DNA from: Prostheceraeus crozeri
Taxonomy: Eukaryota; Platyhelminthes; Polycladida; Euryleptidae
Length of the DNA stretch: 64,000 nucleotides
Direction: 5' to 3'
Assembly: GCA_907163375.1 (NCBI GenBank)
Contig: CAJQUW010001853.1
Coordinates: forward strand, 185,986-249,985
In this document: positions 34,301 to 44,934 of the stretch, piece after piece
Position numbering within the stretch: the first letter of the stretch is position 1
Layout: every line of letters starts with the position of its first letter
Position numbers and translations under genes: made by a program
Notes under the pieces: model-generated
Databases searched by the model: none
Seen by the model: the letters and a program-made list of their open reading frames with translations, nothing else
What the model was told of the DNA's origin: nothing

Positions 34301-37300
34301 AATAGCAGGCCGAATCTTCAGATCAAATTTATTGCGGCATTAATTTTCTTATCACACTTGCTAAGAATGTCAGAATTTCAAAAAGGACAAGTTTGATCTC
34401 ATACATAATACTTTTTTCCTACCTTTTACATAATGACCAAAAGCAAATGGTATCATTTGATTCTTCAATCAATCAATTGAATAAATCTACTTCATACACT
34501 GTAGGGTAGTTGTCAAATTACAAAACATTTTAATTAATTGTGACATAAATTGTGTTTATAAATCAGTCTAAATTTTTTCTATTATTCATTCAAACCTTTA
34601 AAATCATGTACAGGTGCGGTATATCTATGCAGCCTAGATGCGAATATGCAAGAGCGGAAGAAGAGTTTCACTGTAAAGCTGCTTGAACAATAACTTGAAT
34701 TTTACAAGTTTTATAACTTCTATAGGCTAGCAGTGAAAATTTTATTGTATTCAAGCCCGCAATGATGTTACTCTCATCCTCTAGGCCTATTTATTCACTT
34801 TACGGTTTCACTTAATAAATTGTTCATGGGCAGATTTAGGAAAGTCAAAATACAAGTATCCTGTAGAATCTCCAAAACTTTTCACTTTCGGTTGATCGGT
34901 TAATTCATGTGTTTATTTTAAAAATGACCGTGACCGTCATCGCTGTCAAAAAAATCTTGACTGCATACAACTGGTTCTCGAAGGTGCATCCCTTAAGGTA
35001 GCTACAATATAAGCCTAATATCAACATAAATGTTATGAATTGGCACAATTTCGTTCTATTAGTGAACTACTTTGTTTAGCTGCTGAATACTACTCAGTTG
35101 CTTTCTCAATAAACAACTAATTGTGCGTGCGTCATAATTCAAAAACGATTACCGAATGATATTGAGAAAAAGAATCACGCTACAATTTGTTCTGAACAGT
35201 TGACAAGCATCTTCTCCCTTAGTCAGATATGTTGTCATTATGCATATGACTTGTACTACTCAATGATAGGAATTTCTTGACCTTCCTGAAATCTTGGCAT
35301 TGATGTCACAATAAAAGACCTTAAAGCATCCGCTTCCATCTTTCCCTTTTTTATCTGATACTTTACGCCTGTTCACAAAGTATATTTTTATCAAATTTGA
35401 ATATTTTATCATTTTTATCACAAATTTTTATGCATGCATTCGATTTCCATCCCACTTTTTAATATTCGATCGTTTTTCCTTTAACTTTTGATAAATTTTC
35501 AAAAATGAGATTCCAATTGCATGTACATTCGAAAATTCTGGATAGCCTACAAATTATTAATCACAGTATCCATGCACTACAGTGACTGTAGTATGCCCGC
35601 GTTTGACTACTGCATCTTCATTTTTAGGTTTGTACTTCGCTGCCGTTATCGGTCTCTCCTCATTGGCAACGCTGGGATCAGTAATTTCATTAATATTGCA
35701 TTTCAATGGCAAGCGAGGGGATCCAATGCCGAAATGGTTAAGAATATTCATATTGAAATGGATCGCAACGGTTGTCTTCTTGAGAAAATGGGCATCAGAA
35801 CATTTATATGATGAAGATGAATTTGATGACGTCGAAGACTTTTCACCAAAACTTGGTAAAGCCACCAAACAACTCGATGACGAGCGACCATCGGTAAGAA
35901 ATCTATCAATATTTCTATCAATATCAATTGAAAAATGCTGAGATTACCCTGACTGAAAAAAGCTCGAATATTGATATTCTGATAACTTAGCGGCTATATA
36001 CTGCTTGTCAATCGGATCAATGCTGTCAAGGACAGTTCGTGCAATCAAATTCATCCGTGCAAGCGATCGCAGCCAATTTCATTGCATCTAGAATGTAGAA
36101 TCACTTAAATTTAGCAAATAGACATTTAGTTTCGCTCATACATTACGTGGCATCATCACAATCAAATTCACGAATATAGAAAGCTAAATGCAGGAATAAG
36201 ATTCAAATTCACTTTGCTTTCTAATAGAGCAACAAAACCAAATTTATTTATAAAACGTAGGTGCGCATTGATTTTCAGTCATCGAGAATATAAAGTATCA
36301 TTATTAATATATTCCTAATATTTGAACATTTGATTTATCATGGCAGCAAATAAAAATTTTTCATATACATTTTACATTATTGCTAAGTTTTCGTGCTGTA
36401 GTTTGTCGCTCATATAATCAATCTTTTGTTATTGCAATAATATTCGGAAACATACAATGCTAAATTTATATAAGTATTCATTAAAATGCTATATTAACAT
36501 TAAAAGTGCCGAAAATCTCTTTATATCATTAAAATCTGAAAATATTACAATTGAAAATGCAGATCGTCCCTCCATCTTCTATAGCAATTTTCCTTTGACA
36601 ACCGACGCAGTAGTCGTAAGTCTATGTGCCTGTCCATCAGTGGTCCATTACACTGCTGGAGCATCCGCAATCTGGTCAACGATGTTGTCCTTCGTTAAAA
36701 GGATCGCAACCTCAATTTGATATTCTCAAAGCATTTTCAATGATATTTGAAAATGAGCTCTGCGCGCGCAATTATTTGAGAGAGTTTCCTCATATTTTAA
36801 TGGATTCTAAATATGAATCATATTTAATGTCATTTCATTTTAAATGTTATTCAATTCAATATTTAAATATGAATCATATGAATCAGAAAATATGAGCCTT
36901 ATAGTGCGCCATCAGTTCAGATTTACCCTTTTGAGTAAAATTCTAAGTAGCTCTTCTCAAATCTCATTGCTTTTGATGCGTTGTTGACTTTTTCGTGTTA
37001 GTGATACTTTCTTTAGGTAACTTTGAGTTTTTTACTAATCTGAAATTGTTTCATACTTTCGTACTTTCGTTTAGAAGTGCATATTGGCTGAACAGTATGA
37101 TCAGGTACAAGAACATCTTTGAATGAAATGATGGATGACTATTTTTCCAATTTTTTCAGACTGCTCTTAGTAGGAGCTCTAATCAAGTCCATCCATTGGC
37201 ACAATCACGCATGGGACCACCGTCTGCTCGAAATAGAATTCCCGTGGATGACGATGATGATCAATCAGAAAACCGCATGGTGAAACAAGCTTACAATACT

Positions 37301-39923
37301 TTGATGACCATCAATGAAACTGTCAAGGTGAGAGTGGAGACGGTATATCTGACTTTCTTTTAGATTTCATGCAGAAGCATAGCCATATGCGGCAATCAGT
37401 CAATTAATTGCAAAAGCATGAATGCATCTGCATATAATCAGATAACAGATTGTTTCATCAAAACTTTGTAAAATGGAATAATTTTATGGTTCGAGGTATA
37501 TGATGGTGTGACTAGTCATCCAATTTTTTCTAAAGTGGATTAAATGTGTATGTGGTGAGAAATTCAAAATACTGAATCCACGCGTAATTTCAAAATGGAT
37601 CAATAAAACTAAATTTGAAAGAGCTAGTTGGAAATTAAATACCCAAATCACAGAATTAGATTCATCTGCGCGCGCTTCGGTTAAACCGAAGCAGATAAAC
37701 AAAATATTTATTTCTGTGACCAAAATACTAAGAAGTTCAAAATTTGATGCGTTGTATTTTTTGGGGGGCGAAAATATGGTTTTGAAAATTGCAGTGAGTT
37801 AACATGCTTCAAAAAGTTATAAAAATGAAATAAAAATGAACAATTTCAAGTCATGAATGACTAAGTCCTTCCTCATTGGTTTCTTTTCTATCCATATTTA
37901 TCTCTTTAAATATCCGGTGCTATCAAATCAATTTGTTAAGCTCATATTCTGATAACATGCACTGCGAAATTTTGACTTGAAAAGCACTTTTAGTAAAGAG
38001 ATTAAAGCGGATGTTTGGTTTGTATAATGAATGCATCACAGTGAAGAAGTACTCTGAAGAAATGTCTTATGATTGGTAAGACCCGTCTATAGAATTAAAA
38101 GAAGAATGCGCCAATCACGAGACATTTTTTAAATGCAGTCGTATATACAAAGAAAATTTCAAGAAAAGCAATTTGTTTTGTAATTGATATTAACAAAAGT
38201 AGTCTAAATGAACTGCCATGATTTTTATCACTGGCATACGTATTTGTGATGTAAAGAAGCTTTATTGATCATCTTGTCGGCATTTTGCACCAGATATGCA
38301 AGAGAGTAGAGGAAGTGAAGCTTCTAAGTCTCATCTATGAATTTACAAAATAAAAAATGATTTAATTATGGAAAAATGGCGCGATAAATAGGTATATAGG
38401 GATGTGATAGAGCTTTTCCGTTAGACTTTCTGAAATGCATTTGAAAAACAAATTTTCCTCAAGAAATGAATTTAAATAAAAAAACATAATTGATATTTCT
38501 AATCAATTTAATAATTAATACAAAAAATAATAAATTAAATACGAAAGATGGCTCGACGGGTACGGTACTCTTTCATTAAAGTTACTGTGTGCATATTATT
38601 TTCGCAACTGTTTGTCAGACAGCCTTGAAAAATGCGAACTCAACATGATTAAAACAGTTTATTGAAGCGTTGCGAGATTTGTATTCGAATTCTGTCTTCT
38701 TTAAAAGTACTCAAGCATAGAGTAGGTATATTAGGTAGAGTGGTAACTCCGCATTTATTAAATCTCCAATGTGCATACACTTTCGATTTTATTAAATGAA
38801 CTCAAGGGGATACAGGTGGTATTGTCACCAAATGTGAGATATGAAAATTTTGCAGTTTTACAGAAACTGCAACGGAATTGACTTATCATGATTGTAATGC
38901 AGAAGGATTGATGGTATTTTACAGATTCTCAGTGTCATGACAGACTTGGAGATTTAATGTTTGCTAAATTAGCAATTCGATGGGTTCCTATTACTTTCAT
39001 GCTGAACCTCATGAGTATTTTCTTAAGCGTGATCATATCACAGCTGCAACCTGCAACTGGCAGAAAATCACATAATCAAAGACAAACATTTCAATTAACT
39101 TTGAAAGATGTAAATGGTTCCACATCATTATTCAGATTCTAGAAATGAAACATGAATTTAGTGAATCATCAAATCATACCGGTGAAAATTGAATTAAAAA
39201 CTTGAAATTTCAGCCAAGAAAGCACGAATAATATCGTTACTTTTTCACGAAGACCTTCATTATAATACAATTCATGAAATTCCCTTGATAATCAGCTTGA
39301 TTTCCGCTTAGTTAGGATGATTATTATGAAATATTCATTCCTTTTGATAACCAGCTTGTTTCATACTACTTGTTTAGGAGAGTCATTTTGGTAGTATATA
39401 AATTGGCAAATTTTGACTTTTTTCAAAAGTGCTCAAATAATTTTTTGGGCCACGGGAACGCAATCTCCGCAAAAACTGAATCTTTTGATATAAAAATTTT
39501 CACTGTATACAGATACTTGTTTAAGTCGACACTCTACCTGTATATATCCCATCCCTACTCTATGTACTCAAGCACTTTTGCCTACTAAATTCAAAAATTA
39601 ATCTCGGAAAGTGGAAGAACTCTATAAATTTTCCGCAGAGTACAAAATATCGTAAAATTTCATAGACCACACTTGATGCATGATATAAAGTGTGTTTACT
39701 GAAGCTATGCGATATCTAATGAAAAAATCTTTCATTATAGAATATGAAGACGTATACGCGAGAAATTCAAGAGCAAGGAGCGATTGACAATGAATGGGAA
39801 GCCTCAGCTTTCGTTTTGGATCGTCTTATGTTCTGGATTTTCTTACTTGGCACCGTCTTGGTTACAATTATCGTTTTATGGGTTATGCCACCATATCAAG
39901 GAGCAGTTGGCACTCTGCTATAG
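25162..39923 (+). CDS. Nicotinic acetylcholine receptor subunit, alpha type (complete)
   Basis: Gene-level entry. Seven exons, 25162-25395, 30948-30992, 31059-31177, 33109-33644, 35628-35893, 37160-37327 and 39741-39923, join in phase to 1551 nt (516 aa plus stop). It has an N-terminal signal peptide, an agonist-binding domain, the Cys-loop CRLNMKNFPFDEHNC with 13 spaced residues, and the adjacent cysteine pair in YTCCVN that defines alpha subunits. M1-M3 are followed by an acidic cytoplasmic loop (PVDDDDDQSEN) and M4. M2 has Glu at -1' and Glu at 20', predicting a cation-selective channel. Exon phases and the 536-nt Cys-loop exon match the gene upstream, so the two are probably tandem paralogues and possible heteromer partners. 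Which receptor clade it belongs to was not determined. Confidence 0.95.
26640..29500 (-). mobile_element. Naiad-type Penelope-like retroelement (N-terminal GIY-YIG), degraded
   Basis: A leftward element in which a GIY-YIG endonuclease domain precedes the reverse transcriptase, the permuted order described for Naiad/Chlamys Penelope-like elements. Coding remains span 26659-29428. The ends are approximate: no terminal repeat or target duplication was identified. It is inserted antisense in intron 1 of receptor gene 2. Confidence 0.8.
26659..29428 (-). pseudogene. Permuted GIY-YIG - reverse transcriptase polyprotein, three breaks
   Basis: Reading leftward, the first open part (29428-28097, 443 aa) has a cysteine-rich CGSKRCLCCKSLD motif. 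The GIY-YIG core VIYLITCQSCGVQYVGQTKQ and a linker with basic clusters follow. The reverse transcriptase continues in other frames: VPVDKASNNF and FWIPKLHKNPYKFRFIAGA (28115-27690), VFDFSTLYTNL (27671-27402), then GVPMGGNCSPLLADLF and the catalytic box RCIDDI (27411-26659). Breaks are a frameshift near 28100, an in-frame TGA at 27687-27689 where the family normally has Cys after RN, and a frameshift near 27405. The catalytic box has Cys where Tyr is usual. The copy is inactive. Confidence 0.85.
30948..30992 (+). CDS. nAChR-like gene 2, exon 2
   Basis: A 45-nt exon between ATTTCAG and GTAAGT encoding NEKEQTIMVNMWKRM. The conserved 45-nt second exon of nAChR genes has this length, phase and sequence pattern (E-K-x-Q ... 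W). Confidence 0.9.
31059..31177 (+). CDS. nAChR-like gene 2, exon 3
   Basis: Acceptor TCTTGCAG, donor GTAAGT. It encodes YWRDYRLRWD and VWMPDIVLYS and matches the exon at 1194-1315 of the upstream gene, being one codon shorter with the same end phase. Confidence 0.92.
31178..33108 (+). other. Receptor gene 2 intron 3
   Basis: 1.9 kb of AT-rich intron. No element recognised; open stretches such as 32137-32367 and 32663-32923 are not supported. Confidence 0.5.
33109..33644 (+). CDS. nAChR-like gene 2, exon 4 (Cys-loop, loop C, M1, M2)
   Basis: 536 nt, acceptor CAACAG, donor GTAAGT. It contains the Cys-loop, the YTCC adjacent cysteine pair of alpha subunits, M1 (LVLPCLSLIIVILISF) and M2 (GERISLGVTVLLALSVFLQL). 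Identical in length and phase to the exon at 4662-5197. Confidence 0.95.
33990..34975. repeat. Possible repeat element with GACCG-rich ends
   Basis: The left end has GTTGTATGACCGCGG and several GCGGTCAT / GACCGTGA motifs. The right end has ATGACCGTGACCGTCAT and closes with GCATACAAC. Left GTTGTATG and right CATACAAC are inverted copies, but no target duplication was found. Confidence 0.3.
35628..35893 (+). CDS. nAChR-like gene 2, exon 5 (M3 and loop start)
   Basis: Acceptor TTTTTAG, donor GTAAGA; the first two bases complete a Cys codon split with exon 4. It encodes M3 (LYFAAVIGLSSLATLGSVIS), HFNGKRGDPMPKW and VVFLRKWA, then acidic loop sequence (YDEDEFDDVEDF). Confidence 0.92.
35894..37159 (+). 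other. Receptor gene 2 intron 5
   Basis: 1.27 kb AT-rich intron; no element recognised. Confidence 0.5.
37160..37327 (+). CDS. nAChR-like gene 2, exon 6 (cytoplasmic loop)
   Basis: A 168-nt, phase-0 exon between TTTTTTCAG and GTGAGA. It encodes loop sequence with RNRIPVDDDDDQSEN followed by KQAYNTLMTINETVK. Called from splice sites, open frame and fit with the next exon. Confidence 0.85.
38716..39564. mobile_element. hAT-like MITE, copy B (last intron of receptor gene 2)
   Basis: An 849-bp element with termini CATAGAGTAGG and CCTACTCTATG (perfect 11-bp inverted repeats). It is flanked by the exact 8-bp duplication TACTCAAG at 38708-38715 and 39565-39572. It is full-length homologous to the copy at 7287-8137, with no coding capacity. 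Confidence 0.9.
39741..39923 (+). CDS. nAChR-like gene 2, exon 7 (MA helix and M4)
   Basis: Acceptor CATTATAG, stop TAG at 39921-39923. It encodes QEQGAIDNEWEASAFVLDRL and the M4 helix FWIFLLGTVLVTIIVLWV, then a short tail. Confidence 0.93.
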   Translation, partial: NMKTYTREIQEQGAIDNEWEASAFVLDRLMFWIFLLGTVLVTIIVLWVMPPYQGAVGTLL

Positions 39924-40227
39924 GAATGCGAGCATCAGGGAAAACCTCGCATCAACAAAAGTTGCCGTGGTTGAAACAACGATTCATTTTCTAATTACCA
40001 TTAGCATTCGTTTTAATATCCATCTCTTCCTCAAAAGACATAGATATATCGTTGCTACCAAATTCCAGAAGATAATGCGTCAAGTTCTAAAACATTAAAT
40101 TATGAGATTCGTAATCAAGGAATCACAGTTCGATCACATTGTCTATTTTGATTACAACAATTATTTTCTTACATTGTATCTGTGGAGCACTACACTATAT
40201 GCGCTTGCGAACTACACAAGTCTTTCA

Positions 40228-40233
40228 AATAAA
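40228..40233 (+). terminator. Likely polyadenylation signal of receptor gene 2
   Basis: AATAAA about 305 bases after the stop codon. Confidence 0.45.
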
Positions 40234-41039
40234 TGATGTTTGAGTTTATAATTGTAGTTTTGACTTTTTGGTAAGCATTTTGATTGTCTAGACAATGAAG
40301 AATCTATCACCCTTTGTGATCAAGAGCCGTTCTTAGAAGCATTGAATTTTGCCAAATACAGTTTTACCATCCATGGGAACGTCTTCAAGGGAATCATTGA
40401 TTTTCCGAATGGTGCAATTCTATGTCTTAGATTCATGCGCATTAAAAACTTACTGTATTACAAATGGAATACATGTGCATATACAGCTGCCTACGATATT
40501 TGAAAGTTTTTTAATCTTATCTGTTTTAGCATAAGCACCTCAGAAAGATATCGATGATTGAAATGCAAGAAAATCGAAGCAGAATTAAATCCCAATGCTC
40601 TCTGATGCCATCTTGTAGCAAATGGTTGATCCATGCATGATTATTGATGTGATGGATGACATATTAAAGTCTAATCCAGTTGCGATCACTTAGGGACAAT
40701 TTATCAGCATTTGTATCGCATTATTGTAAAACAGCATCAGCAGCTAATTTAAGCAAACAAACATACTTTATATGTTTTGTGATTTTTCAGTTGTGAAAGA
40801 GTTATTGCAATTAGATGCCACCAATGGACCAATAGAGATACTTTGATATCTCGCATTTAATAGAGTAAGGAATATTATATAGTTCTGTCATTGAATGTCT
40901 TGAAATAAACAAATTCACAATAAATTTTTCATTTAGATATTATTTTGTGAATATAATGACTAGCATAAAAAAAGATTTCAGGTTAGTTTCATTATCAACC
41001 TTTATCAAACCCAAAACCCTTATTTTAAAAAAACAGGTT
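40234..41039. other. Spacer downstream of receptor gene 2
   Basis: AT-rich; nothing recognised. Confidence 0.5.
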
Positions 41040-41165
41040 CAATCTATTGTTTCAACTCAACTACCAAAGTAGAGCTGCTTGAAGGCTTGTTGTAGATGTG
41101 CATATAGCTGGTGAGTTTGTCACAGTCTATACGGTAGTCGCCCACTCGCCTATTCACATGCCACT
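41040..41165 (+). repeat. Uninterrupted copy of the repeat that received the hAT insertion
   Basis: It shares GAAGGCTTGTTGTAGATGTG and GGTGAGTTTGTCACAGTCTA with the copy at about 42060-42144. It continues through CTATACGG (41127-41134) into TAGTCGCCCACTCGCCTA without a break. The second copy is interrupted exactly at CTATACGG and resumes at 63967. This is therefore a natural empty-site paralogue. Confidence 0.88.
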
Positions 41166-41675
41166 CACGGTATCTAAAAAATGTAGGTTTATATTAAAAT
41201 TATCAAATTCAAATTTAACTAAAACAAGATCAATTGCAAGAAATAAATTATTATCAATAGCGGTTCGAAAAGGAATCACAACGATCTTTACTGTCATTTT
41301 ACACGTTGACCTACAGGTCTTGGATTTCAATAAGGACAGTCATAGAATCATGTTAGAACTCATCAATTGATGAAAGACATAGCGCAGAAGTAATCGACAA
41401 AGTGAAATCATGACATTGTGATATCTTGGACAAATGCTCTCCATTCCCTTTTGAATTCCGCTTTCTTTATTTGAAGTCACAATGTCACTAATGAAATTCA
41501 ATGTCATAATTGAAATCACTATTTCATTAACCAAAGCTCCTGTCACTCCTGAAGTCCAAAACTTGTACTTTGGTAACAGTATTTGTCAATATAATCAAAA
41601 AATCATTATGAATATGTCCTTGTGTGAAGACGCATGCATCTCACAGAAATTCGATTTTAGCATCCATAGGCTTAT

Positions 41676-41930
41676 GGGAGTCCTGGGAGTGACCTTGAGT
41701 GAATCAGGAGGATCAGAGTTGGCGGAGAGGGCAAGAGTTAAAGCTGCGTGGAATAAATGGTAAGAAGTGAGCGGAGTCATAGCGGACAAGAGGATGCCAA
41801 GGAAGCTGAAAATCTACAAGACAATCGTGAGACAAGTGCCAATGTATGGAGCGGAGGTGTGGGAGATGAGGAAGGAGACGATGATGCTGGAGACAACAGA
41901 AATGAAAATGCTGAGACGGATTAGAGGCAG
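41676..41930 (+). pseudogene. LINE reverse transcriptase C-terminal fragment
   Basis: One frame encodes VLGVTLSESGGSELAERARV, an in-frame TAA at 41761-41763, then VIADKRMPRKLKIYKTIVRQ, YGAEVW and EMKMLRRIRGRD. This is the familiar LINE stretch LG-x-L-S after the palm, followed by the K-x-YKT-VR ... YG-E-W segment. It is short, interrupted and lacks the catalytic region. Confidence 0.75.
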
Positions 41931-41936
41931 GGATGC

Positions 41937-41975
41937 GGAGTCGGAGTCCTATCAAATGATAGGACTCCGGACTCC
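41937..41975. repeat. Perfect-loop palindrome of hAT-type terminal sequence
   Basis: GGAGTCGGAGTCCTATCA (41937-41954) pairs, across an AA loop, with an inverted copy at 41957-41975 (one extra base). The preceding CAGGGATGC resembles the CAGGGCTGT start of the hAT element beginning at 42145, so it may be a mini relic of such an element. Confidence 0.5.
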
Positions 41976-42747
41976 GGCTATAACCGGACCAGAAACATAA
42001 TACAAACAAATTATTTGTCCTCGTGCATAGCTGTCACCGTCTTGATGTCAACTTTCTCCGTCAAACAAAAGTACAGAGCAAAGCTTGTTTGAAGGCTTGT
42101 TGTAGATGTGCATATAGCTGGTGAGTTTGTCACAGTCTATACGGCAGGGCTGTGGAGCCGGAGCCGAGCCGGAGCCGGAGCCTTAAGGAGCCGATGGTTT
42201 TGGTCGGAGCCGGAGCCGGAGCCGATTTATCACAAAGGCTCCGGCTCCGGCTCCGATAGTTTGAGTTTTGATATAAATCTAGAATTTTGAATGTTATTAA
42301 TTGGCATCATAAAAAAATTAAATCATTTGAAATCTAAAGATATGTCTTTTAAGTATACCAATTATCTGTCTTCCACGATATCTTTCTTTGCAGTTGCCGC
42401 CTTCTTTTGTATTATATTTATTATATATTTACACACATGTGTAATATTTTTTTATTGCATATGTTTCGTAAGACTAATTTCCATATTGACAACGTATTCT
42501 CAAAAATCCATTAATTTGAAGACTTGTTATATGCATGCTAACTAGATGATTGTAGATTCCTAGAGACAAGTCGCCAGTCATTTATGTACACATTTCCAGT
42601 TCAGTCAGCAACGATAATATAGCTACATTTCTTGCGCAATGTCTTAAATCTAATACGGTTACTATGTAGGCTATCATCTATCGGTATGGCTACTGGCAGA
42701 AGCTACTGGCATCTGTGACAATGCCAATTTCCTTAGATTGTATTGTA

Positions 42748-43178
42748 GGCTCTTGCGCAGTCCCCCCACCTACATTTTTCAAAACAATCGATTATTCAAT
42801 TTGATCAATTTTGATTGGAGGGATAACTCTTCACACTCACACGAATGACCTGACTACAAGTCCCCACATGGCTATAGCAATAAGCGACCCAGCCACTTCT
42901 AGTAGCGCCCTATTATTTTAATTAAAGGTATCTCATTCACAATGAATTTCCTTTGACTTCAAAATTCAAAGGGTATATTTCAATGCGAAAAACCCGAAGG
43001 CAAATTACGATGTTGACTTGCTGACGAAGTTTGCGACCAGCATGACATCGCAATTACCCACGTAGATTTTTACAACAGCACGGAATGCTTCACTCAAACC
43101 GGTGATGCTGAAACGGACATCCAATGGTGCTGCATCTTTTGACCAGAGAAAAAATGGGGGGGGGAGGACTGCACAAGA
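42748..43178. mobile_element. MITE-like insertion within the hAT element
   Basis: TAGGCTCTTGCGCAGTCCCC at about 42748 is inverted as GGACTGCACAAGAGCCG ending about 43178, giving ~22-bp termini rich in G/C runs. No clear target duplication beyond a few bases. No coding capacity. Confidence 0.5.
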
Positions 43179-44581
43179 GCCGTATCGTGTAATAATATTT
43201 CACCAAATGTCATTCCCCCAGATTTCAAGAATTTTCATTATTATTTTTCCGTCTGTCAACACCTTATGCTGATATCATGCTGACTTATATGTAAACAATA
43301 AAAAAAGACTGAGACGCTCTCAATAAAGGCGCCTTTTGACCTCCCTTTTCTATTGTCTGTGACATTAAACCGCACGCGCATTCGAAAGCTAGCAAAGTAG
43401 ATGGGATTTCTGCTCGGTGCTCGCAGTCAAATTTTTATTATGCATAGCACCCTGCAACATACTGTGTGATACTCCGAGTTCAGTTTCATCAGCCTAACCA
43501 TCATCAGAGGAATAGTGGCAATGTGTTATATATAAATTGAATATAATAATATACATGAATCATTGATGAATTATTTAGTGCAACTTTACGCCATAATGAA
43601 AAATACGAAATTAATATAATGTAAGTTAGGCCTTAACTTATTAAGTATGCTGCATAGAATTACAAAACTTGTCCTAAATTAGATATTTTTAATTTTTTTA
43701 AGTATAATTTTCAATTGTACATTTCTAGCCTACACTGCAATGAGGCTATCTAAATTACAATTTCTACAGATGATGAGTCGTGGGCTACCCACCGATCATA
43801 TTATTCATGGACTAACAGACTATTGAATAAAGGCAATAACAAATAACAATAACAACCTAAGCTAGCCTATATACACTTTAATATTCAATAAAGCAATTGA
43901 TATCTTTATTGATAAGGTATATTTGGCTATATAGCCGATACCCTTTCATGTTCGAGTAGATACAGGCCCTATAAGCTATTTAGAGGCATACGCTATCCAG
44001 TTTCATATTCAAGCTTTGTAAAAAAACTTATACTACTATTCGGCCCCTGTGACGGCTAATTAGGTATATCATCATCACTCATGTGGTCTTATTTAATGTA
44101 GCCTCGTAGTAGACTGGTTGCAGGCTAGGCCAATTTATATTTAGCCAGTGCGGGAGATCTTTATCTAATTTAACCAATCCTGGCTATAACTTTATTTTAT
44201 CTTTCAGAGATAGTCAACTCATGCTAAAATATATGACAAGTATGTTATTTGTCATTATATTAGGCTATTATCATTTTTGTTATTAACTTAAGTCGTTGCT
44301 TGTTAATGAAAACTAATTTGATGATTGTAGCAAGCCTCTAAAGGCCACACCGTAGTAATGGATAAAAGACCGTTCCAGGACACCATAAAATCAAAAAAAT
44401 AGTACTTTTAAAAACGACATAAATTTATGAATTTAGTCCCTTTTTCAGGTTTTTAAGACCTAAATTCATGAATTTAGTCTATTCAAAAAGTACCATTTTT
44501 TCAAAAAATGGTATTTTTAAAAACAACATAAATTCATGAATTTGAACCCTTTTTCAGGTTATGAAGACCTAAATTCATAAA

Positions 44582-44611
44582 TCGGCTAAAGCCAGAGGAG
44601 CTTCGCTCCGA
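44582..44611. repeat. GC-rich double hairpin, type B (left TIR)
   Basis: GGCT-AA-AGCC followed after AGA by GGAGC-TTC-GCTCC, the pair enclosed by TCGG and CCGA. The same unit occurs at 59622-59659, 62406-62435 and in the right terminal repeat at about 63544-63573. Confidence 0.85.
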
Positions 44612-44889
44612 TTTGGGTGTTTTTAAAAATACCCAATTTTTCAAATTTTTCAAAATCTCAAATTTGAGAATTACAATTTTCACCCCCAAAATCATGACCG
44701 TTCCAGGACACCGAAAATCATAAAAGTTAAGAATCTCAAATTTGTGATTATGACATTTTTCATTGCTTAAATCATGACCGTTCTAGGACACCGAAAACCC
44801 GGACACCGAAAAAATCATAAAAGTTGAGAATTTCAAATTCATGAATTTTATCCATCTTTCAGGTTTTTAAAATATATCATGTGACTAGC

Positions 44890-44913
44890 GAACCGAAGGT
44901 TCAGGGCTTCGCC
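44890..44913. repeat. GC-rich double hairpin, type A (left TIR)
   Basis: GAACC-GAA-GGTTC directly followed by A-GGGC-TTC-GCC. The same pair occurs inverted at 53307-53331 and in the right terminal repeat at 63243-63266. Half units lie in the integrase and polymerase genes. Confidence 0.85.
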
Positions 44914-44934
44914 GTTAAAAATATTTCTTTAAAA

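Noticed and set aside
42290-42545. 84-codon hydrophobic reading frame in the hAT element
   Set aside because: The composition follows AT-rich sequence; no transposase or membrane protein family is recognised.
44881-44934. Upstream GTG start for the membrane protein
   Set aside because: Eukaryotic context; the first good ATG with AAAAATGG context is at 44935, and the upstream codons run through a GC-rich hairpin.
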